Assembly (NCBI RefSeq): GCF_036884655.1 | Contig: NC_088337.1 | Coordinates: forward strand, 30,285,001 to 30,349,000 | Direction: 5' to 3' | Length of the DNA stretch: 64,000 nt | Source: Musa acuminata AAA Group | Taxonomy: Eukaryota > Streptophyta > Magnoliopsida > Zingiberales > Musaceae | Shown here: in pieces, positions 55,136 to 64,000 of the stretch | How positions within the stretch are numbered: position 1 is the stretch's first letter | How the letters are laid out: each line of letters starts with the position of its first letter | The notes under the pieces: generated by a model | What the model was told of the DNA's origin: nothing | Database searches by the model: none | Seen by the model: the letters and a program-made list of their open reading frames with translations, nothing else | Made by a program: the position numbers and the translations under genes

Positions 55136-58100
55136 AAAAAAATAAAGATACGAAAAGCTGAGCTGAATATGGGTTGTCAGCCGAATAGTGCTATAGTGAT
55201 TGCTCGTTAAAATGGAATCTAAAGATTTGGGTTAACAATGCAACCTAACCAAGACGCTGGAAAAGAACTCGGTGAGGCCTTCATTGCTGAGTCCCACTTT
55301 CAGTACAATTAATAGGCTCCCAGACTCACCTCGATCTCCACGAGATGAGCCAGACGTGGAGACTCTGTGTGTTCTCCGGGTATAGCATCGTCTCCTCCGT
55401 TGCACCTTGGGCTGTGCGCTCCACCGAGCAATGAACTCGAACAGTCGTGTGGTCAAAGAACGACAGGCAATCGTTTACCTTTGCCACTGGGGATGTGTGC
55501 CTGTCGGTAAACGAGAGAGAGAGAGGGCACGAGGAAAGCCTGTCTGTACTGTGAGGGAATGGACTACTGTATGACTCTCCCATCTGCCACAAAGCTCTAC
55601 ACCCTGCAACCTTATCAGAGTCTCTCTCCCTGTGATCTGTACCTTACCGTCGTTCCGTGTATTACGACCGTTCCTGTCACGTCGGCAGAGAGGCTCGCTT
55701 AAATTAAATCACCGACTGTGAAGCTGGGAGAACCGGTACTCTTTGATCTGAGAGCTTCTGGTTCGAGGTTGCATTCGAAAAGGCTTAGAATTAGAGTTCG
55801 ACTAGGGAGGTTTAGCCCCAACTTCATGTGCTCCATTTAAAGAATGCAACTAATCTCTTCAATGTGGCAGGCATGTTAGGATTATACGGGTTTGTCTTTC
55901 GATGTTCTTCTTTTATTCGTAGGGGCTAGTATTTTACAATAAAACAATAACTACATCACAAATACTGAGTTTTGTAATATTATTTTTTTAATTTAAATAT
56001 TGATTTATAATTTATATTGAAAAATCTTCTAATTCTCATTTTACTCTTTCACACCACTAAGACTGATTACCTATCGTTGTCCAAAGACAAAATCCATATT
56101 TGATCGAATCATGCCATTTACAAGGTTTGTTGGTGATTTTTAATTTTGTGGTAATTCTGTATTCATATTGTTTAATATTTTATTTTTTTATGTAAATATC
56201 GCAGATGTCAAAGTAATTTGTCGTGTCCACCCTTTAACTTCTTTTTCTTTCTACTATGGGTACGTATACTGTTTATTCTAAAATTTTAAATTATAAATTA
56301 CCTTAAGTATCAGATGAGTTCCTTAAGAAATTACGTTAATACATTATTAGTATTAAAAAAATATTTCTTAACCATCTTTTTTCATCAAGAATCAATTTTT
56401 CAGCCATATATCTATTATTCACTAATAGAGGATTTACTAACAGTTGGCATGCGATCACCGTATAAGATTCACGTTGCTCTGCCTATATGTATAAAGAATA
56501 AATGTAGACTTCCTTCTCACTTATGATAAAAAGAGAGAAATAGGAACTCTTTTCTCTCTCTTTATGATAAGGAGAATAACCTTAAATCCGTTTTTCCTTT
56601 TTTAAAAATAAAAAATATAAACTATCTTCCCCTTTTTGAAAATAAGAAAGATAATTTCTTGAGAAGAAATATTCTAACTCACATATACAAACTTGAGTTT
56701 TTGTTAACATGGGAGGAATTAAATCGGAAAACTTCCATCAGCTTTAGTTTTTATGCAAGTGGCATCTTAAAAGAATACAATACCATTTCATATCCACTTT
56801 AGAGTCAATTCAAATCCACCTCAAAGCCAGCCACCCCACCTTAGAATCATCTTAAAAACATAATATTTTTACATCTTGAAAGGGTCTTACCAAAAATGTC
56901 TCATTATAGTTTCACCAAACCTCACCTCATCTCTAAAGATAATAATGATTTTCTAAATAACTTTAAATAATATTTTAAAAATATTTGGGTCTTGATCAAT
57001 TATTTATTCATCATTTGTATAGTTTAAATATATTAATGAAGAAAACAAAATTAAAGTTTGTCCTCAAATTAGTTGGATCATCTTGCAATGGATTGAGCGC
57101 TTCGACAACCAACTTCTACAAACCAATGATTTATCCCACTCAATCTAACATATAAATTTTTTTATTCGTTGATGTCCATCATGGTTTGTATCCTCTCTCT
57201 CTCTCTCTCCAATGTCTCAATCAGTCATTAATGATGTGGAATATGACAAAGAAAGAAATGGTCAACCATAATAAAAAAGAAAAACCTGTTTCTCCATTAA
57301 TTTATCAGAATCACCATTATTTTACCTTCTTTCAAGGAAAAATATGTGTAGCATTAAATTGCTCACGATATTTATAAACCCGTTGGCAGGTATACGAAGT
57401 AAAACTAGAAAAGGAAAAAGTGTATTCTAAGGAAAATGAAACAAAACTGTAAAGAAATAGACTCACTATTAGTATTATCACATTGAATGTGATTGGAAAA
57501 ACTTGGTGAAAATTTCGCACGTCCTCACCATATTGTCATACTGCAACTAAACCTATCGACTCTAAGCTTCAGATCAGATTAAAAGAAGCGCCGAACTTAC
57601 CCCATTCCTCATTCCTTACTCCTATCTGAAGAAGAAGAAGAAAAGCTCTACAGATAGCATGCTTTGGTCTGACACCGTAAGCTTACAACGATGTCACCGG
57701 CAAACAACAAGAAAGCCGATCTCGTATCCTCAGGGCAATATAAGAAAGAAAGAAAGAAGAATATACGGTGATGCGAGGCTTCATTCGATGGAGATCCATT
57801 GGGTTGGATGTTTCCTCCGAACGAGGCCGGAGAGAGAGAGGGAGAGCGGTGAGATAGGAGGGAGGCAGAGAGAGGTGCATTGTCAGAGGGGCGATGGCGA
57901 CGTTAGGACCAATAGTTATCCTGCTGCCGTGCTCAGAGTGCAGCATGACACGACTCGTGCGGGGCCGACGAGTGCGACCATCCGTCAATTATGCTGCTTC
58001 CTATGGCGGACATCGAGTCAGGCCCTTTCTGCGGTGGTGCGTGGAGCCGACCCGGCTTTGCTGCCCGCCATATCCTCGCCGTCGATGGGACGAACAGGAG

Positions 58101-58563
58101 CTCCGTGTCGTCATGGATCACCGATGGTTGGCTCTAAGTCGACTAACGGATATGACTATGCGAATCTTAGTCCTGTGTGATGCATGCTAAATACAAGCAT
58201 GCAGTGTTTCGATAACAGTTCACGCTTTAATTTGTCGACGATTGACCTCACCGCCACGTGACGGGGGATCGAGCAATGCTCTGTTTACCACGTACTCTCC
58301 CAGGATTGGTAGGGTGACCCTTCCCGTCCTCAACCAGTCAATGCCACCTCCTATCCCAATTCTTCGTCTGCCGCAACGGTTTCCAACTCTCTTGCCAGAT
58401 TAGTGTCCCTCAATATTGATCACATTAAACGACTGTCCCACCCATTCGTGCCACAGTGCCAAGTTTCGGATCATTTCCAATTCCTTATCCCCACCTTTGT
58501 TACCATTCCACCATATATTAAATTATTCTGTGTGCCCGTTATTAACCGACCATATCTTCCCGT
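55136..58563. other. Long spacer, no gene supported
   Basis: AT-rich DNA with a GC-richer island at about 55240-55760 and another at 57650-58200. The second island contains a 173-codon plus-strand open frame (57659-58180) overlapped by others. None matches a known family. Confidence 0.4.
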
Positions 58564-58571
58564 TATATAAA
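58564..58571 (+). promoter_or_regulatory. Candidate TATA box of dehydrogenase gene
   Basis: TATATAAA about 285 bp before the start codon of the short-chain dehydrogenase. Confidence 0.4.
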
Positions 58572-58852
58572 ATTGTAATGCTAACCATTCATCTCTCCTT
58601 TCTATATCTCTCATATTAGTCAACTGAAATGGCTCTTCTCTATCCTTTCCCCTTCTCCGTTCCTCACCATAAATGCGGGGCGGCGTATCCGTGGTTCCTT
58701 CCAATAAGTTTATTTGTATTCTACTCTGTCTATCTTCCTCTTCCCCTCCATTAGAATTCTCTTCAATGCTTTGACTTTTCGTAAAGCTAGTCCCAAGTGG
58801 AACGAAGAACAGTAGTGATTCAAGAAAAAGAAAGGATTAAATCGGAACGGAA

Positions 58853-60524
58853 ATGCTCGAGACGGTGAGGTACCTGATCGGTTCCGTCGGGGACAGCGGT
58901 TTCGGCTCCAAATCGACCGGCGAGGAGGTCACCGCCGCGGCCCCTGACCTGCGCTCCATCACCGCCATCATCACCGGTAAGTAATCCATCCGATAGGAGC
59001 AGCAAAACGAAGAGCGTTATTGTATTTAGCTTTTCTTGCCGTAAGCAGGAGCGACATCGGGGATCGGGACGGAGACGGCGCGGGTGCTGGCGATGCGGGG
59101 GGCGAGGCTGGTGCTGCCGACGCGGAGCCTGAAGACGGCGGACGAAGTGAAGGCCCGGATCGTGGCGGAGATCCCCGACGCCGAGGTCATCTTGCTTCCC
59201 CTCGACCTCAGTTCCCTCTCCTCCGTCCGATGCTTCGTCTCTCTCTTCCTCGCCCTCCATCTCCCCCTCAACCTACTCATGTACGCCTCCCCTTTCCCAT
59301 CTCTCAATATATATCTGAGGTCTCAGATGAATGATAAGCGTTAGAAACGAGAAGAGAAGAGGGAATCGTTACCGAAACTAACGGCAAATTTGACAGAAAC
59401 AACGCCGGCAGGATGGTCTACGAGCACGCCGTCTCCGAGGACGGCGTCGAGATGACCTTCGCCACCAACTACTTAGGTGTTCATCTAACAAACCCTCCCC
59501 CCACAACTAATCATCTTCTAATGAGTCGTCACTATTCTTATGTCCTATTTCCGGAACATTCTATTCTTTTAGGTCACTTCTTGCTTACCAAGCTGCTCTT
59601 GAATAAGATGGCGGAAACGGCGAGGGAGACGGGCATCCAGGGCCGCATCGTCAACGTCTCCTCCCACGTCCACAGTTGGTTCTCCGGCGACTGCCTCTCT
59701 TATCTCGACCGGATAACCCGCAAGCAGATGTAAGCTTCGCTCGACCCTCATCTCCTCCATCGCTATCCTAAGAAATCATGGAGTTTGTTGTCCTCTTTTC
59801 GCTTCTGTTTCTTCTCTCTGCAGACCGTACGATGCGACGCAAGCCTACGCACTGTCGAAGCTGGCAAACATCCTCCACACAAAAGAGTTGGCTGAGAGAC
59901 TCAAGGTGTTCGTCGCCATGACCCATAAACCTCTCGCCATCACATACGTCCTCCGTCGTGGCGCTCATCACTAAAACCATTTTTTATTTCTGTCTCTTCT
60001 TATCGTCAGCAAATGGACGCCAATGTGACGGCCAACTGCGTCCACCCGGGGGTGGTCCGCACCCGACTCAACCGCGACCGCGAAGGCTTCGTCACAGGTC
60101 CTCGCCCATCCCGAGTCCTTGTCGTTCTATTCTCCCCTTGATCTGATCTTGACGTAAAACCTTGGCCATCACTCGCCAGATCTGGCTTTCTTCCTGGTCA
60201 CCAAACTGGTCAAAACCATGCCCCAGGTAAAAAGCCCAAATGCTTAAGCAGAGAGGAAAGAGTACCGAGACTAAGTAGCGGTCTGATGCATCGCAGGCGG
60301 CCGCGACGGCGTGCTACGTGGCGACACACCCGCGGCTGGTCGGCATCTCGGGGAGGTACTTCGCCGACTGCAACGAGGCCTTGCCGTCGCCGTTAGCTTC
60401 CAGGCCGCACGAGGCGGCGCAGCTGTGGCGCGCCTCCGAGTCTATGACGGCTACCGATCTAGACCGGACCGCGTCCGGGCTCGAACCCCAGCTCGCATCG
60501 GACCGGCCGGACGACGAGAAGTGA
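58853..60524 (+). CDS. TIC32-like short-chain dehydrogenase/reductase
   Basis: Exons 58853-58976, 59049-59280, 59397-59476, 59573-59729, 59824-59905, 60010-60097, 60180-60226 and 60297-60524 give 345 residues with GT-AG introns and closed phases. It belongs to the classical SDR family with a Rossmann fold. The cofactor motif is TGATSGIG (about residue 41), followed by NNAG, the catalytic serine in NVSSHVHSW, YALSK (catalytic Tyr and Lys), and the NCVHPGVVRTRL segment. The N-terminus MLETVRYLIGS and the tail YFADCNEA are typical of the plant group annotated as TIC32-like or retinol-dehydrogenase-like NADPH-binding proteins. TIC32 itself is a chloroplast inner-envelope component, but paralogues in this group are not all plastid proteins, so location and substrate are uncertain. 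The catalytic residues are complete. Confidence 0.93.
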
Positions 60525-61147
60525 CCATGGGAAATTTGTTTTCGTATGTGACTTAACGTAGTAGTGTACACGAGGCATAGATGGGGGAGGACAGACAAAG
60601 GAGTAGGATACAAAAGGTGGTACCGCGGACCAGCAGCAACAGTTTAAGAAGGTTTAGAGCGATCAAAGGACGAGCAGGCGACCGTACGTCCGGCGCCGTT
60701 TTTGATAGGACAGTCATCTCTTTTGCATTATGGTGCTAATGTCGCATGCATAAATATACACATGACCGCGGGATAAGTATAAACTACATAAGATTAGTGG
60801 TGCGTCGTGACTCGAACAACTTAACTCGGTTGATCTCCATGATGTATGTCTGCAGCATTGGATAGAGATGCATGTTCCTTTAAGGATTAGCTTTTTGTTT
60901 TTTTGCAGGATGGTCACTACGATCTTTTTCTGTACTTGTCTGATAATTTCTCTTTCTGTTCTACTGTTTTCACAAGAACAACATTTACTACTGTTATGCA
61001 GCTGGGAAGAAAGTAATTTATGGACTGGTATAATACGTGAGTAAAATTGTTTATCAAAATTAAATAATTTGTAAAAAGAATGCCTAAAAGAATAGAAAAT
61101 TTGGATTCATGCGAAAAGTCTAACTAAATTATGATAAGATATAAAAA
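60525..61147. other. 3' flank of dehydrogenase gene
   Basis: Probable 3' UTR and spacer, no other gene. Confidence 0.5.
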
Positions 61148-61635
61148 GAAATAAATTTTTGTATATGAACAAATACTAACGGTGTCCATAACACACAGCG
61201 GAATTAAATGGAACCAACACTAAGATATATATGAAAAATATCTTAAGGGTAAAAATCATGAAATAAACTAGAGATAATCCACTATAATAATAATGAATAT
61301 ACAAATCTTAATTTTTTACCCAAAACCCTAGCAACAATCACAAGAGAATAATTGGGATACAAGGATCACGTGACCATGTACAATATCTAAATCTTTTATA
61401 ATTCTTCCCAAATAATTATAACAGTAAGAATTTACTATAGATCTGATCCAACCTGAAAGCACTGCTAAATTGAGAACCGTCTATCTGTGTTGTTTTTGTC
61501 TTCTTCATCTTTTTTTTATTCCTTTTCTGTTTTGTTCTACTTCTTTTCTTTGAAATCTCGTGGCTACCAAAAACTGCTTCGGTGCTGCCTTTTTCTGTCC
61601 ACCCTTATATAAAATAAATTAGGGTTAGATTAAGA
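61148..61635. repeat. Dispersed repeat, copy B
   Basis: Same repeat as 54643-55135, same orientation, with scattered substitutions and small indels. Confidence 0.85.
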
Positions 61636-63640
61636 GGATTACGAAAGTAGTCAGAGGAACATTTCATTAAATTATTATATGATAAAAAAAAAATACATAC
61701 GTTTAAAATAAGTGGCAAAAAAGTACTATTGCCATTAGAATCCGTCTCCGGACGCCAGCTTGGTCACTGCTATCTTGTCGGGAAGGGAAAACCTCAGAGG
61801 TCACAGAGATCCGACTTGCGGAGTCCAAACCTCGCCAAGGTATTGAGATAGAAGCATTCCTGGAGAAGAAACGCTCGCTAGAGCATACGCTTTTGACATG
61901 ACATGACGTCTAAGCGGATATATAAGAACTAAAGCCGATTACGAAGGACTGATGCCTCTTGTAAGCTTACCTGAAAACCAATAATCTGCTTGCAAGCAGA
62001 CCCGAGCTTCTATTTGCATATGATCCTCTCTCCATAGATAAAATTTCTGTTCCTGATTTGGTGAAGACTTCTGTGAGGATGGTAGTCATTTTAGAGGCTT
62101 ACAAAGATGGATATCAATCTCTCATAGGTTTAGCAACGCCGAGGAAATCAAACACTAGGGAGCCTCCTCCTACTCATCGATCCTTGTAATGTCGTGTGGC
62201 CGCAATGTCGTTAAGGTAGGCTCAATTCTTGCTGCGCATGGGCTTTCCCAGGTAATGAACTATTTAGCAGGCACGAAATAATCCCAAGTCATTTTCTGCG
62301 GATACAGATGCTATTTGATTGGGTCAGTGGAAACACCAACTTTAGCTTCTATATGCTGATTGTTTAGCAGAGAGTTTTGGGTCGACTGCAGCTGTGACAT
62401 GTATGCATCCTCTTTTCTATATGGAAACACCACAGAAACACCATTTCTGTTTCCTTTATGAGAATACCTCTTCCTTGGGATCTTCCATCTCAAATCCACA
62501 AAGGTGAAAGGTAGTGTCAAAACCTGTTAGCGTTTCCTATATGGATTAGTCCTTCAAAGCTAAGTTGAAGTGTTCATCCTACAAAAAGTAGGGTCATCTT
62601 TCTTCCTCTTGTGAACCCAAAAAATATAATCGTATGTGCTGTAGCTGAGAAATCTTGACTATGATCATACATAAATATATGGCAAAGAATGAATTCCTCC
62701 ACTCATCATTTCGGCAGGTGGAATAGGGTTCGTATTCAGTCTTTTTATATGGGACAAGAAGGAATGTAAGACTCGGAGAACATAAGAAAAATATATCTTA
62801 ATCAATACAATATTCAGAATTGATGACCAACCAACCATATCTTGTGATAGAATCGAATATGACTTGATAGATCTTGCGCGTAATCCTCGCGTCAAAAGTC
62901 TGGTGCCCGTTGACTGCTGAAGAATACGAATATTTTGTAGCTGTGCATCAGAACAAAAGAGAAGAACAAGATCAGAATATTAAGATAAAGTTATTATCAA
63001 AATAATAAAAAATTAATTTATGAATAAATAAATTTGCAGCAATTATCGAATACGAGTTGGATGATGATGAGATCTTTCTCTCTCATTCTTTTTGTGGAGG
63101 ATCGTGGCATGTCTTAATTGGATAGTTCTTTAAAGGACACTATCACTCTTGACTTGAAAAAAGAAATAATTATATCAAATTATAAAAGTATAACCACATT
63201 TATTCTATAGAAAAGAAAAGTATTCATATGGAATCGTAGAAGGTGATGTATCAATTCAATACCCAGAAAACAAATACTTTTGGCAAAGCATCAATCTTTT
63301 TCATTCGTGATGATTATTACGTTGGAAACAATAATAAGTACATCATCGATGTCGATCCAACCCGAGTCAACTAATCTTGACCTTTACGTTTCCTTTAGAT
63401 TCCCGCATCCAAAAGTTACATACATGCGCCGCTTGGCAGGTCGTGGCGGGCGCTGTTGTGCCTTCCGCCGCCTTCCCCACCGCGCTCTGGGTTGGACGCA
63501 CGTGCCCGCTTCGGCGTCCACACGTGCGTTAAGGACGGCCTTCCTACCTCGCGATCACACCGCCCGAGACAGTATGGTCGAATCGCACACGGCAAGCACG
63601 CAGCGACGGACGGCGGCGCCCACCCTAATGGAATAGTTAT
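61636..63640. other. Spacer, no gene supported
   Basis: No conserved protein, RNA gene or element end recognised. A GC-rich patch lies at about 63420-63630. Confidence 0.4.
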
Positions 63641-63837
63641 CGGCATTAAATTATCATCGAGAGAATGATATAACCTCCATCCTCCTCTCTCCCTCTCTCT
63701 CTAAGCTACTAACCAAGCCAACGCCGTTGCCGTAGCTGCCTACCGGGACACTAGCCGGCCGCTTCCTCTTCCGCTCCTTTCAGCTTCGTCTGGATCGCAC
63801 GGAAACCCTCCCGAGCCTCGGCCTTCCTGAGATCCGC

Positions 63838-64000
63838 ATGGATGCTGCTCGGTGGCACCAGGTAAATCTAACTTATGGTTCGGCTGGCTTCTCTCTCGTT
63901 TGGCCTTTCGGTTCCTCGATCTCGCGTGGGGTGCTTTGTTTGGGTTCGCGGTTGAACGAAATTGACGTGGATTTGGGAACTCTTTCAGAGATCTCTTCTG
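63838..64000 (+). CDS. Possible 5' end of a gene running off the window
   Basis: A CT-rich leader-like stretch (about 63680-63790) precedes ATG at 63838. It is followed by eight codons (MDAARWHQ) and a good splice donor (caccag|gtaaat, exon end 63861), then T-rich intron-like sequence to the edge. It could equally be a 5' UTR exon with the true start outside the window. No family can be assigned from eight residues. Confidence 0.3.
   Translation, partial: MDAARWHQVNLTYGSAGFSLVWPFGSSISRGVLCLGSRLNEIDVDLGTLSEISS

Noticed and set aside
57659..58180. Plus-strand 173-codon open frame in a GC-richer island
   Set aside because: No recognisable domain, overlapped by open frames on both strands, and composition alone can explain the lack of stops. 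Kept only as spacer.

Overview
This is a plant nuclear window. The genes have many short introns, GC-rich exons (especially first exons) and AT-rich introns and spacers, and there are plant LTR retrotransposons and plant-only protein families. GC-rich exons and the monocot look of the TFL1/CEN-like and HD-Zip IV proteins suggest a monocot, perhaps of the banana order; that placement is inference. Gene models were built by hand from splice consensus, reading phase and family alignment. The six complete models close in phase without an internal stop.

Bases 1-15,429 are nested retrotransposons. From the left edge there is the 3' end of a SIRE/Maximus-like Copia element and its truncated LTR (859-2808). 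Next is a decayed minus-strand Tork/TNT1-like Copia (3307-15429) that has lost its reverse transcriptase. A SIRE-like element (6756-15307) sits inside that element's right LTR, bounded by a 5-bp target duplication TTTCT. The SIRE-like element carries gag but no pol, plus a second ORF resembling the plant transposon-protein family. Its LTRs hold a palindromic GGCGGTGCAACCGCC array just upstream of a TATA box and a 17/18-bp tandem array downstream.

Bases 17-61 kb are gene space: a PMT2-type pectin-methyltransferase-like gene (17252-19874, +), a rhomboid protease gene (21538-24881, -), a class IV HD-Zip homeobox-START gene (30394-34335, +), an XBAT32-type ankyrin-RING E3 ligase gene (38337-41833, +), a TFL1/CEN-type PEBP gene (42449-43350, -), a broken RING-E3 pseudogene (about 44725-48211, +) and a TIC32-like short-chain dehydrogenase gene (58853-60524, +). 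The XBAT32-like and TFL1-like genes are convergent, about 0.6 kb apart. The genes show no operon or pathway clustering; they are independent housekeeping or developmental loci.

The rest is spacer: very AT-rich DNA (48.7-50.3 kb), a local duplication pair with related short minus-strand ORFs (50.4-51.5 and 53.4-54.2 kb), a dispersed repeat pair (54.64 and 61.15 kb), two probable solo LTRs and several microsatellites. The right edge may hold the 5' end of another plus-strand gene. The least ordinary item is the gag-plus-ORF2 SIRE-like element, whose ORF2 is preceded by its own copy of the LTR-type GGCGGTG array.
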